This document shows, in pieces, positions 33,944 through 43,054 of a DNA stretch of 64,000 bases (its first letter is position 1; each line of letters opens with the position of its first letter). Made by a program: the position numbers and the translations under genes. Source of the DNA: Myxococcales bacterium (lineage in GTDB: Bacteria > Myxococcota_A > Polyangia > Haliangiales > Haliangiaceae); NCBI GenBank assembly GCA_016720595.1, contig JADKKI010000025.1:62001-126000 (forward strand), written 5' to 3'. The notes under the pieces were generated by a model. It was not told where the DNA came from, did no database searches, and saw only the letters and a program-made list of their open reading frames with translations.

Positions 33944-34642
33944 TCACCGGCGACGGCGGCGCCGCGAGGTGAGGAGCCCGAGCAGGACCACGGCGCTGGG
34001 GAGCGACGCGTCTCGGCTTGAGCAACCACCGCAGCCCCCGGTGGTCGTACCATTGCCGCCGCCCGTGCCCGCTTCGTCACCCGCGGGCACGCCCGCGTCG
34101 ACCAGCGGGGCCGTCGCGGACAGCGTCAGGTCGGCGCAGTTGAAGTAGACGTCGTCACTGAGCAGGTCGGTCGTGTACGGTGGCTTGTCGGCCATCACCT
34201 GGATGAACTGGAGGGTGCAGGTCGTGCACTCGATGTTCGGGAGCGTGACCTGGGTGCTCGAGGTGCCGTCCGCGATGAAGTCCTTGAGCACGATGCTGCC
34301 GTTGGCCGGATCGGTGAGCCCGGTCTGATCGAGGCTTGGGAAGCCCGAGGGAGGGCCGCTGCCTGCGGGGGGAATCCCGAACTCGGCCCCGTTGGCTTGA
34401 AAGGCGATGCGGAAGTGTCCCGGGTGATCGATCGTCTCCATCCAGGTCACCGTGATCGTCTCCCCCGGCCGGAACATGCTGACCCGCGCCGGGTTGCGCA
34501 GCTGGTTGGTGACTCCGCAGTGCTGCTCCTTCTGATCGCCAGTCAGCAGCTCCGTCCGCGATAGCGGCGACACCAGGTGGATGTGCGCCTCCGCCATCGT
34601 GGGGATCGCCAAGAGGAACACGACGAGGACACGTGAGCGCAT
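33944..34642 (-). CDS. LPMO-like (SCE4755-type) secreted protein with MYXO-CTERM tail
   Basis: 232 aa from ATG 34642. The signal peptide should be cut before His20 (AEA then HIHLVSPLS), which would make an N-terminal histidine as in copper polysaccharide monooxygenases; a second His pair HPGHFRIAF is the likely brace partner. Paired Cys (ECTTCTL) and a long linker lead to GGCGGCSSR, a hydrophobic helix and six Arg, a MYXO-CTERM sorting tail. Function as a copper oxygenase on polysaccharide is likely but not certain. Confidence 0.75.
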   Translation of the reverse strand: MRSRVLVVFLLAIPTMAEAHIHLVSPLSRTELLTGDQKEQHCGVTNQLRNPARVSMFRPGETITVTWMETIDHPGHFRIAFQANGAEFGIPPAGSGPPSGFPSLDQTGLTDPANGSIVLKDFIADGTSSTQVTLPNIECTTCTLQFIQVMADKPPYTTDLLSDDVYFNCADLTLSATAPLVDAGVPAGDEAGTGGGNGTTTGGCGGCSSRDASLPSAVVLLGLLTSRRRRRR

Positions 34643-34743
34643 GTGCAAGATTGTCGCACGACTCATCGATTGCCGAGACCACTGACTCTCGGTGCGAAGT
34701 TTCTTCGCAGCGCCCGCGCGATCGACATGACCTAGGCTGCATC

Positions 34744-35292
34744 GTGCCTGCTCGCGTGATCGTCCTCGCTACCCTGCTCCTCGCGACGCCATCGATCGCT
34801 CACGCCGACGGGGAGCATCGGAGCTCCGACCTCGAGCGCGAGGATCTGGGAACGGCGATGCAGTTCCAGCCCACGTCACCGACGGCGGAACACCTGATGC
34901 ACGGCCTGCTCTGTCAGTGTCCCGGCTGCCAGCCCAAGCGCATCACGATCCAGGACTGTGCGTGCGGCTATGCAGCGAAGCAGCGCCAGGAAGTCCTCGC
35001 GGTGCTCGCCAGCCATGACCTGGCGACCGCCTCCGGTCGCACCGCCGCCGAGCATGCCGTGACCGACGATCAGGTGGGACGGTATGGGCGTCAGGTGCTC
35101 GCGCAGCCCTCGAGCGCGACCGTGTGGATGTTCCCGCTGATCGCCACGTTGGGAGGCCTCGGTCTAGTGTTCGGGGGAGTCTCCCGTTGGCGGCGAAGGC
35201 GGGTGGTGCCTGGTGCAGCGGCGCGTGTGAGTACGCTGGATGACGAGCTGCTCGCCGAACGTCTCGATGACGAGCTCGCGCTGGTCGATTGA
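34744..35292 (+). CDS. ccmH: Cytochrome c maturation protein CcmH-like
   Basis: 182 aa from GTG 34744. Signal peptide (to SIAHA), then the CcmH core with LLCQCPGCQPKRITIQDC, a CxCxxC redox centre, and one membrane helix (WMFPLIATLGGLGLVFGGV) near the C-terminus. CcmH/CycL reduces apocytochrome thiols for haem attachment. Other ccm genes are not in the window, although two cytochrome-type lipoproteins are. Confidence 0.78.
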   Translation: MPARVIVLATLLLATPSIAHADGEHRSSDLEREDLGTAMQFQPTSPTAEHLMHGLLCQCPGCQPKRITIQDCACGYAAKQRQEVLAVLASHDLATASGRTAAEHAVTDDQVGRYGRQVLAQPSSATVWMFPLIATLGGLGLVFGGVSRWRRRRVVPGAAARVSTLDDELLAERLDDELALVD

Positions 35293-35300
35293 GTTCGCGG

Positions 35301-35864
35301 TCAACGCTTAGCGGACAGCCTGGCCAGCTTGTACTGAAGCGAGCGACGATGCATGCCGAGGACGCGTGCCGTCTTCGACACGTTCCCGTTGCAGTCCCTG
35401 AGGACCCGCTGGAGATGCTCGCGCTCCACCTCCGCGAGCGACGGCACCAGGGTCTCGAGCTCGTCCGAGCCGTCGCGAGTCTCGAACGAGGCCAGGATCT
35501 GGTCGGCGTGGGCGGGTTTGGTGAGGTAGTCGCGCGCGCCGATCCGCATGGCTTCGACTGCGGTGACGATGCTGCCGTAGCCGGTGACCACCACGATCTG
35601 GATCGCTGGGTGGAGCGCCAGGAGATCGTGCACCACCGCGAGACCGTGCGGCCCCGGCATTCGCAGGTCGACCACTGCACGATCGAACGCGCGCGTGCGT
35701 GCACGATCGAGTGCCACCGCATGGTTGGAGGCGGTCTCCACATCGAAGCCACGATCGACAAACGCCTGCGCGAGCCGCACCCGGAGCCGGTCGTCGTCGT
35801 CGACGAGCAGGATGCTGGTCGTGCAGCCAGGTGGCTCGCCGAGGTCGCGGTCGACGGTCGTCAT
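35301..35864 (-). CDS. RegA/PrrA/ActR-like response regulator
   Basis: 187 aa from ATG 35864. Receiver domain (phospho-acceptor D66 in VVDLRMPG; acidic DDDD cluster at 22-25; KP at the end of DYLTKPA) joined by a short linker to a Fis-type helix-turn-helix (NVSKTARVLGMHRRSLQYKL). Length and order match the RegA/ActR redox-response regulators; there is no AAA+ domain. The matching histidine kinase is not adjacent. Confidence 0.87.
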   Translation of the reverse strand: MTTVDRDLGEPPGCTTSILLVDDDDRLRVRLAQAFVDRGFDVETASNHAVALDRARTRAFDRAVVDLRMPGPHGLAVVHDLLALHPAIQIVVVTGYGSIVTAVEAMRIGARDYLTKPAHADQILASFETRDGSDELETLVPSLAEVEREHLQRVLRDCNGNVSKTARVLGMHRRSLQYKLARLSAKR

Positions 35865-36043
35865 GAGCGATCGCCCTGCATTGCTAACATCGCCGGTCCA
35901 GGACGTCCCTGCGCAGTGTTTTCGCACTGATGCAGGTGGGGGGAGATGTGGGAGTGGAGGCGTGCTGACCCCAGGCGGTGCATGCGAAGGTCTTGAGATC
36001 AGGCCACCTGATGGTTGGCATTCGACGTGAATCAGCCCCCCAC

Positions 36044-37270
36044 ATGGTCAGCAAGTTCCTCGGCTCGCTCCTCCCCGTGCTTCTGCTGGGATGCGCCGTG
36101 GACCAGCCAGAGCTCAGCTCGACCGCCGGGAACAGCTTCGAGGAGTTCAAGGCTCAGGCACGCCGGGAGCCAGGGACGAACAACTACGTCGTTGACTGGG
36201 ACACGGTCCTTCACGGAGACGACGAGCTCCTCGAGTTCTACTACCGCTTTCAGCAAGGGGGCCTCGCAATCGACACCGCAGGCGGCGTCGACGTGAAGTG
36301 GAGTGCCACCCAGAAGAAGCAGCTGACTTACTGCGTCAGCAACTCGTTCGGCACGCGCAAGCAGGCGGTCATCGACGCGATGAAGGCGGCGAGCGACAAC
36401 GGCTGGGAGAAGCTGGCGGACGTCAACTTCACGTACGTCCCCGGTGAGGACGCAACGTGCACCGCGCAGAACGCCAACGTGCTGTTCGACGTCAATCCGA
36501 TCACTGGCGCCGACTACCTGGCCCGCTCGTTCTTTCCCAACGATGCCCGTGCGAACCGCAACGTGATCATCGACGCGAACGCGTTCGATCCGGCGCAGAC
36601 CAACAACATCTCACTCGGGAACATCCTCGGTCACGAGCTCGGGCACACCCTCGGGTTCCGTCACGAGCACATCCGCCCCGAGGCCAACGCCACGCAGTGC
36701 GTCGAGGACAACCAGTTCCGCGCCCTCACCACGTACGACTCGGCATCCGTGATGCACTACCCGCAGTGCAACGGGACGGGAACGACCCTCGCCTTCACCA
36801 CCCGCGACCAGCAGGGCGTGGTCGCGGTCTATGGCGCCCCGGTCGCCAACATGGCCCCGACCGCGCAGCTTACCGCACCGACCAACGGTGCCACCGTTGG
36901 GCCGACGTTCGCGGTCGAGGCGGCGATCGTCGACACCGACGTCTCCAAGGCCGAGCTCTCGATCGACGGTGCCGTCTACCAGACCGTGACCGCCGCGCCG
37001 TTCACGTTCCAGGTCACGGCCCTCGCGCTCGGCTCGCATACGCTCGAGATCAAGGCGACGGACTCGCAGGGTCAGACCGCGGTGCAGACGATCACCGTCA
37101 CCGTCGCCAAGAATGGCGGGAATGGAACGGGTGGTGGCGGTTCGGGCTCGGGTACGGGGGACGGCGAGGACGATGCGATCACGGGCGGGTGCAGCACGGG
37201 CGGTGCGGGTACGAGCCTGCTGGTCGGGATCGGCCTGATCGCTGGTCTCCGCCGCCGCCGCGCCGCCTGA
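36044..37270 (+). CDS. Secreted astacin-like metalloprotease with MYXO-CTERM tail
   Basis: 408 aa from ATG 36044 (other starts upstream lack better support). Lipobox or signal ends VLLLGC at 12-17. Zinc motif HELGHTLGFRHEH with H197, E198, H201 and H207, then the Met-turn SVMHYPQ, as in astacin/matrixin metzincins. An Ig-like domain (APTAQLTAPTNGATVG, HTLEIKATDSQGQ) and a Gly-rich linker precede ITGGCSTGG, a hydrophobic helix and an Arg cluster. Similar layout to the protease at 24529. Confidence 0.83.
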   Translation: MVSKFLGSLLPVLLLGCAVDQPELSSTAGNSFEEFKAQARREPGTNNYVVDWDTVLHGDDELLEFYYRFQQGGLAIDTAGGVDVKWSATQKKQLTYCVSNSFGTRKQAVIDAMKAASDNGWEKLADVNFTYVPGEDATCTAQNANVLFDVNPITGADYLARSFFPNDARANRNVIIDANAFDPAQTNNISLGNILGHELGHTLGFRHEHIRPEANATQCVEDNQFRALTTYDSASVMHYPQCNGTGTTLAFTTRDQQGVVAVYGAPVANMAPTAQLTAPTNGATVGPTFAVEAAIVDTDVSKAELSIDGAVYQTVTAAPFTFQVTALALGSHTLEIKATDSQGQTAVQTITVTVAKNGGNGTGGGGSGSGTGDGEDDAITGGCSTGGAGTSLLVGIGLIAGLRRRRAA

Positions 37271-37318
37271 ACCGACTCACCATGCTCCCCAGCCCTACCT
37301 GGGCGCGCGCGTCCCTCG

Positions 37319-38536
37319 TCACAGCATCCGGACGCTAGCGGCGATCGTCATCGTCACCGCCCAGCCGAGCGCGTGGCTCGCGAGACCGCGCGCGGGCGCG
37401 TGGGTCCGCCGGCGATGCTCGAGAAGACAGAGATCGATCGCGAGGACCACGCCGATCGCGACGTTCGCGACCATCATGCGCGCGATCCACGGACCCGGAT
37501 CGGGGAAGAAGCAGTAGTTCAACGCGAGGTGGATCAGCGTGTTGCCCACCACGAGGGTCCACAGCGTGGCGAGCACGATCGCGACGTAGCGGTTGTGGCG
37601 GCGCAGGTGGAGGAGCGCAGGCGTGTAGAACAGGAACATCTGCGCATCCTTCTGGTGCGACGCAAACCGCTGCCAGAGCTCGGAGTAACGGGTCGCCAGG
37701 AAGGGGCGATCGAGCGGCGGCGCGACGTCGATGCCGTGGAGCAAGAGCAGCGGCAGCACGAGGTGCGCGAACGCCGCGAACTCGAGGACGACCGCGAGGA
37801 AGTGCCCGTACATCGTGGGGACCTCGACGTGGTTCATCGCCTGTCGCAGCCCTTCGAACAGGATGGCGAGCGCCACGTGCCTGGCGATCCGCACCAGCTT
37901 CGCGCGGGTCAGGCCCGGCGCGATCTTCTGGGCGAAGCCACCGAACAGCGGGATGAACGTCAGGTACGGCGGGAACATCACCAGTGGTGCGGGGAGCGTG
38001 TAGACGAGGAACTCGCCGAGCGGTGTTCTCGCTTCTCGGTGCTGCCAGCGGTCGTAGGCGAGGACCAGGAGGCGGAGCGAGAAGATCATCGCGAACAGCA
38101 GGCCTGCGGGCGCGAGCTCTGCGCACCATGCGGTCGCATCGACGGTCGCGAGCAGGGCGATCGCGAGGACGAACCGGCCTCGCCCGAGGCAGCGCGCGTC
38201 GAGCACGGCCCACCACGTGAGGAGGAACGCGAGGCATCCCAGGCCGGTCAGGCCGAACCCGAGCAGGCAGACGCTGCCCTCGATCACGATCACGCGCCGC
38301 GCGATCGGTGCGGGCACGAGGTTGACCACCAGCACCCCGAGCACCAGCGCGCCGAGCTGGAGCGCGAGCCCGGCGTCGGAGATCACGAGGCCGATGAACG
38401 GGCGCCCCACGGGCACGTGCCACCGCGAGCGCACGAGCGCGAACGCCACGCCGGCCACGAGCAGCGCGAGTGCGGCCCCGACCGCGAGCGCGGGGCGGCG
38501 GTCACGCACCGACAAGGAGCACCATCGCCACCGCAT
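37319..38536 (-). CDS. Polytopic membrane protein, possibly MBOAT-like
   Basis: About 405 aa from ATG 38536, which overlaps the acpS stop by about 35 nt; GTG 38509 is the other option. About ten membrane helices (ALAVGAALALLVAGVAF, VIVIEGSVCLLGFGLTGL, FLVYTLPAPLVMFPPYLTF). A polar loop YSELWQRFASHQKDA and a His near the C-terminal half recall MBOAT acyltransferases, but the similarity is faint. Overlap with acpS suggests coexpression. Confidence 0.65.
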   Translation of the reverse strand: MRWRWCSLSVRDRRPALAVGAALALLVAGVAFALVRSRWHVPVGRPFIGLVISDAGLALQLGALVLGVLVVNLVPAPIARRVIVIEGSVCLLGFGLTGLGCLAFLLTWWAVLDARCLGRGRFVLAIALLATVDATAWCAELAPAGLLFAMIFSLRLLVLAYDRWQHREARTPLGEFLVYTLPAPLVMFPPYLTFIPLFGGFAQKIAPGLTRAKLVRIARHVALAILFEGLRQAMNHVEVPTMYGHFLAVVLEFAAFAHLVLPLLLLHGIDVAPPLDRPFLATRYSELWQRFASHQKDAQMFLFYTPALLHLRRHNRYVAIVLATLWTLVVGNTLIHLALNYCFFPDPGPWIARMMVANVAIGVVLAIDLCLLEHRRRTHAPARGLASHALGWAVTMTIAASVRML

Positions 38537-38909
38537 ATTGCCCACTGTGGCTGAGGCTGAGGTGGAACGTGACGCCCCCGAGGGCGCGGGCGTGACGCTT
38601 GAGTACGCCGCGGACTGCGAGCGTGGGAGCCACCCCACGGGCCGACACGACCTCCGCATCGCGCCACGTCACACCACCACTCCAGCCCGTGCCGGCCGCC
38701 TTGAACGCAGCTTCCTTCGCGGCGAACCTCGCGGCCAGGCGCTCCACCCGCCGCGGTCCCTTGGCACACCACGCGAGCTCTCCCGGAGTGAATACTCGCC
38801 GGAGGACGCTCGGTCGCTTCAGCACCGTGCTGGCGAACTCTTCGAGCTCGACGAGATCCACCCCTACACCAACGACGCTCGGCGCGACCTTTCGCGGTGG
38901 GCTGGCCAC
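38502..38909 (-). CDS. acpS: Holo-[acyl-carrier-protein] synthase
   Basis: Transfers phosphopantetheine to carrier proteins. 135 aa from GTG 38909. AcpS motifs: VVGVGVDLVELEEF (metal-binding Asp), FTPGELAWCAKGP, RLAARFAAKEAAFKAAGTG (second metal-binding Glu/Lys) and the C-terminal FHLSLSHSGQYAVAMVLL. The very long frame read upstream is a high-GC artefact. Translationally overlapped by the next gene. A possible target carrier protein lies at 31103. Confidence 0.88.
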   Translation of the reverse strand: MASPPRKVAPSVVGVGVDLVELEEFASTVLKRPSVLRRVFTPGELAWCAKGPRRVERLAARFAAKEAAFKAAGTGWSGGVTWRDAEVVSARGVAPTLAVRGVLKRHARALGGVTFHLSLSHSGQYAVAMVLLVGA

Positions 38910-38947
38910 TCGTCGCAGCTTACCGCACGGCTCGACGAGCCGGGCGG

Positions 38948-39242
38948 TCACTCGCCGCCGGCGTCCGGATCTTCGTCGCCCTTGCCGCCCTTCTTGACCG
39001 GAGCGCGGGTCTTCGGCTTCGGCGCTGCCTTGGACTCGGTGGCCATCGGGGCGGGTGCGGCCGCGGGAGCCATCGGTTCGGGCTTCGCCGTCTCGACGGC
39101 CTCGGCAGGAGCCTCGGCCTCGACGGGCGCGCCGCCCGCCGCCACCGGGAGCGGTCAGCTCGGTCGCCGGTGACTTCGGCGCGGCCTTGCTACCGCCACA
39201 GGCCACGAGTGCGAGACACAGCGCGAGTCGTTCGATCCTCAT
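38948..39242 (-). CDS. Small Ala/Pro/Lys-rich lipoprotein with an apparent frameshift
   Basis: ATG 39242 opens MRIERLALCLALVACGGSKA, a lipoprotein signal. After TELTAP the frame must shift by one base (an extra C in a CCC run near 39149) to continue into AAGGAPVEAEAPAEAVE and the C-terminus PVKKGGKGDEDPDAGGE at 38948. Total length is one base over a multiple of three. Either a sequencing error or a fresh mutation. The protein is low-complexity and its function unknown. Confidence 0.65.
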
Positions 39243-39296
39243 GGCCGAGAATCGTAGCGCAGCCCCGGCGCTCGTGCCCGTGTTACGACAGGTCCC

Positions 39297-42200
39297 ATGC
39301 GCCTCTCGTACGTCGCCGCCGTCGCCGTCGCGCTGCTTGCCCTGACCTTCGGCTCGCCCGCGGGCGCAGTCCCGAAGACGCCGACGAAGTCGGAGCAGGC
39401 GGTGATCGACAAGCTCGACAAGGAGCTGACGCAGCACCAGCTCAAGCAGGCGACGTTCGCCGCGCTCAAGGTCGCGAAGCAGGTCTACGACCTGACCAAG
39501 AAGGGGTGGGGCGACGACGCGCCCCAGACCCTCCGCATCGCGCAGACCCTCGCCGGCCTCCTCACCCAGACCGGTGACTACGCAGGCGCGGTCGCGATGT
39601 ACAAGGAGATGCTCGCGACCACCGAGCGGCAGCACGGGGTCGATTCGCGCGAGGCGATGTACGCGCTGATGCCGCTGATCGGCCCGTACTGGGCACAGAA
39701 CCGGCTCGACGACCTCGAGCCCATCTACCTGCGCATCCTGACGATGTCGAAGAAGCTCGATGGCGAGCGCAGCGCGCAGTACGCCGGCAATCTCATGCAG
39801 TACGGCACGCTGCTGAATCAGCGCAACGAGTACTCCGCCGCGCTGCGGCTCTACGAGCAGGCGTACAAGATCCAGGAGGCCGCGGCGGCCAGCAAGGATG
39901 ACCTGTCGCTGACCGGGCCGTTGCAGGCTCTTGCCGCCGGCTACTGGCAGGCCAACCAGAAGCAGAAGGCGATCGCGCTCTACGACCGCGTCCTCGCGAT
40001 CGTCGACAAGTCCGCGAGCGGCAACGTGCAGCTGATCGCCGGCACGTACTGGGGGGTCGCCGCGCAGTATCACTACGGCGGCCGCGATGACCTCGCCGCG
40101 CCGCTGACGAAGAAGGTCGTGGACCTGTTCACGAAGGAGGTCGCTCGGCTCGAGAAGACCAAGCCCGACGATCCGATGCTGTCCGCCATGCTCGGCCAGC
40201 TCGGCTATCAGTACCGGCAGGCGGGTGATCTCGCGAAGGCCGACGAGATGCTCACGCGATCGGTCGCCCTCGACGAGAAGCGCGGCAACTCGTACTCCGG
40301 GTGGCTCGGCTCGCTCGCCGAGATCAAGCGCGCCGAGGGCAAGCCCAAGGAGGCGCTCGTGCTGCTCGAGAAGGCGCAGGCCCAGCTCACCAAGATCTCG
40401 CCGATGAGCTCCACGATCTACAACACTCAGATCGCCGAGGTGCTCCGCGAGCTCGGCGACTATCCACGCGCCGAAAAGCTGATGCTCGGATACCTGGCGA
40501 ACCTCGCGAAGACGTACGGCAAGCGCCACCCGATCTACGGCATGTCGCAGCTGACGCTCGCGCACAACTACATGGCGAGCGGCAAGCTCGCGCAGGCGGA
40601 GGTCGTGCTCCAGGATTCGCTCGAGATCGCCGAGCGCGAGCTCTCGCTGGTGCTCAAGACCGGCACCGAGACCGATCACGCCGTGTACTTCGGCAAGAAC
40701 AACTACCAGCTCGACATGGCGCTCAACTTCCAGCTCGACTACGCGCCGAAGAGCGCCTCGGCCGCGCGGCTCGGGCTGACCACGCTGCTCCGCCGCAAGG
40801 GCCGCGTGCTCGATGCCGCGGCGGCGAACCTCGCCACCATCCGCAGCAAGCTCTCGCCTGACGACAAGAAGCTCCTCGACGATCTCGCGAGCGCTCGCGC
40901 GACGCTCGCCAAGCTGACGGTCGCGGGCCCCTCGGCCACCGGCGATGCGGACTATGCCAAGGAGGTCGCGCGTCTCGAGGACCAGGTGGTCAAGCTGGAG
41001 ATCACGGTCGGCAAGAAGAGCACCGCGTATCGCGCGGTCACGCAGACGATCGATCTCCCGAGCGTGCAGCGGCTGATCCCGAAGGACGCGAAGCTCGTCG
41101 AGATCGTCAACTTCCAGCCCGGCGATCCGAAGGGGCCGTACGTGATCAACCCGGTGCCGAAGCCCCGGAAGTACGCCGCGTACGTGGTGGGCGCGAAGGG
41201 CGATCCGGTGCTGATCGATCTCGGTGATGCAGCGGCGATCGACACCGCGATCGAGAAGTTCCGCAAGGCCGTCGCCGATCCGGCGAACAAGAAGGTCGTG
41301 GACCTCGGCCACGATCTGTACACGCTGACGATGGCGAAGCTCGCGCCCGCGCTCGGCGGCGCGACCAGCGTGCTGCTCGCACCTGACGGAGCGCTGAACG
41401 TGGTGCCGTTCTCGGCGCTGGTCGATGATCAGCAGCAGTTCCTGATCAAGACCTACACGTTCACCTACCTGACCTCCGGTCGTGATCTGCTCCGCCTCAA
41501 CATCAAGACCAAGGCGCAGGGCGGCGGCGTGATCTTCGCCGACCCGAGCTTCGATGCGGGCGGTCCGGCACCCGCCGCGAAGCCCGGCGATGCCGCGGGA
41601 GATGGCACGCGTGGTCGCCGCTCTTCGGATCTCGCGTCGCTGATGTGGCCGCCGCTGCCGGGCACCGGGCAGGAGGCCGACGAGGTCACCAAGCGAATGA
41701 CGGGCCTCAAGCTGTATCGCGGCACCGAGGCCACGGAGGCCGCGGTCAAGAGCGTCCACGGACCGCGCATCCTGCACCTCGCGACGCACGGCTTCTTCCT
41801 TCCAGACGAGCCGCCGCCGCCGCCGAAGGATGCGGACCTGCGCTCGGCGCCCGGCGCGCCGATGCCGGTCGCGAGCTACGAGAACCCGCTGCTCCGCTCC
41901 GGCCTCGCGTTCGCGGGTGCGAACAAGCTGGTGTCCGGAGACGACGACGGCATCCTCACCGCGATGGAGGCCTCGGGGCTCGATCTCCAGGGCACCAAGC
42001 TCGTGGTGCTCTCGGCGTGCGAGACCGGCGTCGGCAAGGTCACCAACGGCGACGGCGTCTATGGGCTGCGCCGCGCGCTCGTGATCGCGGGCGCGGAGAG
42101 CCTCGTGATGTCGCTGTGGCAGGTCGATGACGTGGCCACCAAGGATCTGATGGCCGGCTACTACGCGCGGCTCAAGGCCGGGAAGGGCCGCAGCACCGCG

Positions 42201-42299
42201 CTGCGCGACATCCAGCTCGAGCTCGCCGGCCGCAAGGACTACGCACACCCGTTCTACTGGGCGAGCTTCCTGCCGGCCGGCGACAACGCGCCGCTCTGA
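39297..42299 (+). CDS. Secreted TPR-CHAT protease-like protein
   Basis: 1000 aa. Signal peptide to about residue 24 (SPAGA). TPR repeats fill about 30-520 (GDYAGAVAMYKEML, GDLAKADEMLTRSVALDE, GDYPRAEKLMLGYLA). The CHAT domain at about 640-995 keeps both catalytic residues, His in LHLATHGFF and Cys in VLSACETGVG. CHAT proteins are caspase-like peptidases, usually cytoplasmic and regulatory (separase or CRISPR-associated). An extracytoplasmic CHAT with TPRs may act on peptides or envelope proteins. No partner gene is obvious. Confidence 0.85.
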   Translation: MRLSYVAAVAVALLALTFGSPAGAVPKTPTKSEQAVIDKLDKELTQHQLKQATFAALKVAKQVYDLTKKGWGDDAPQTLRIAQTLAGLLTQTGDYAGAVAMYKEMLATTERQHGVDSREAMYALMPLIGPYWAQNRLDDLEPIYLRILTMSKKLDGERSAQYAGNLMQYGTLLNQRNEYSAALRLYEQAYKIQEAAAASKDDLSLTGPLQALAAGYWQANQKQKAIALYDRVLAIVDKSASGNVQLIAGTYWGVAAQYHYGGRDDLAAPLTKKVVDLFTKEVARLEKTKPDDPMLSAMLGQLGYQYRQAGDLAKADEMLTRSVALDEKRGNSYSGWLGSLAEIKRAEGKPKEALVLLEKAQAQLTKISPMSSTIYNTQIAEVLRELGDYPRAEKLMLGYLANLAKTYGKRHPIYGMSQLTLAHNYMASGKLAQAEVVLQDSLEIAERELSLVLKTGTETDHAVYFGKNNYQLDMALNFQLDYAPKSASAARLGLTTLLRRKGRVLDAAAANLATIRSKLSPDDKKLLDDLASARATLAKLTVAGPSATGDADYAKEVARLEDQVVKLEITVGKKSTAYRAVTQTIDLPSVQRLIPKDAKLVEIVNFQPGDPKGPYVINPVPKPRKYAAYVVGAKGDPVLIDLGDAAAIDTAIEKFRKAVADPANKKVVDLGHDLYTLTMAKLAPALGGATSVLLAPDGALNVVPFSALVDDQQQFLIKTYTFTYLTSGRDLLRLNIKTKAQGGGVIFADPSFDAGGPAPAAKPGDAAGDGTRGRRSSDLASLMWPPLPGTGQEADEVTKRMTGLKLYRGTEATEAAVKSVHGPRILHLATHGFFLPDEPPPPPKDADLRSAPGAPMPVASYENPLLRSGLAFAGANKLVSGDDDGILTAMEASGLDLQGTKLVVLSACETGVGKVTNGDGVYGLRRALVIAGAESLVMSLWQVDDVATKDLMAGYYARLKAGKGRSTALRDIQLELAGRKDYAHPFYWASFLPAGDNAPL

Positions 42300-42303
42300 G
42301 CCC

Positions 42304-42684
42304 TCAGACTGAGATCACGTCGACGTGAAGCCCGGCCGCGTGGACCAGCGGGCGAAGGTCGTCCGGATCCGACGTCAGGATCCAGTCTCCATCGGTCGCG
42401 AGGAGGACGATCGCGGCGTCGATGACGTCGCTCGTGCGCGTCTGTGCGAGGAGGAGGCCCGCGCGCCGCCCGAGCGCGAGGTCGAGCGGGCGTACTTCCA
42501 CGAACTGGAGGGCGCTGGCGAGCACGGCCTGACGGCCGCCGGCTCCTCGCCAGACCTGGCCGACGACGCCGCCGTGCGTGAGCGGCACGAGGCCGCCCGT
42601 GACCTGACGCTTGAGCACCGCGGTCACGCTTCGGTCCGAGCGTTCGACGGCGATCAGCGCGCCTGCGTCGAGGACGAGCCTCAT
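42304..42684 (-). CDS. vapC: PIN-domain toxin (VapC-like)
   Basis: 126 aa. PIN motifs: first acidic residue in LVLDAGALIA, central DVIDAAIVLLA and final TSDPDDLRPL, giving the acidic cluster of a metal-dependent RNase. The ATG overlaps the antitoxin stop (ATGA at 42681-42684). Its stop is only 4 nt from the CHAT gene stop on the other strand. Confidence 0.83.
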   Translation of the reverse strand: MRLVLDAGALIAVERSDRSVTAVLKRQVTGGLVPLTHGGVVGQVWRGAGGRQAVLASALQFVEVRPLDLALGRRAGLLLAQTRTSDVIDAAIVLLATDGDWILTSDPDDLRPLVHAAGLHVDVISV

Positions 42685-43001
42685 CGCCGCGACCGCGATT
42701 CCGAGGCACGAGATGCGCCGGTCTTGCTCGCCGGGCTCGACGGGCGCACGTGAATCGCGCGGCTCTGGAGGGATCGCATCGCGCGATTGATCTCCTCCTC
42801 GGTGATCTCGCCGTGCGCTGCCTCGTACTCGCGGATGAACTCGCGGCCCGCGCGCAGGCGTTGATCGTTCTCGAGCTGGTTCCGGAGGCCGACGCTGACG
42901 TAGGCACTCAACGTCGGCGCCTCGCCACGCTCGACCGCGGCCTCAGCGGCTGCCAGCAGCTCGGCGTCGACGGACACACTCAGGCGACGCTTTCCGGTCA
43001 T
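42681..43001 (-). CDS. vapB: Ribbon-helix-helix antitoxin (VapB-like)
   Basis: 106 aa. N-terminal RHH DNA-binding fold (KRRLSVSVDAELLAAAEAAV), then a helical region (LSAYVSVGLRNQLENDQRL, EITEEEINRAMRSLQ) and a basic, Ser-rich tail that likely wraps the toxin. Overlaps the toxin gene by 4 nt. Expected to bind and repress its own promoter. Confidence 0.8.
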   Translation of the reverse strand: MTGKRRLSVSVDAELLAAAEAAVERGEAPTLSAYVSVGLRNQLENDQRLRAGREFIREYEAAHGEITEEEINRAMRSLQSRAIHVRPSSPASKTGASRASESRSRR

Positions 43002-43054
43002 ACCTTCATGCTACGAACCTGCCACGTTCGTGGCAAGCTCGAAGCGCGGCTCGC

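Noticed and set aside
38502..42248. A 1248-aa minus-strand reading frame across the CHAT gene
   Set aside because: It is the high-GC mirror of the real CHAT coding sequence; only the C-terminal 135 codons (acpS) are supported.
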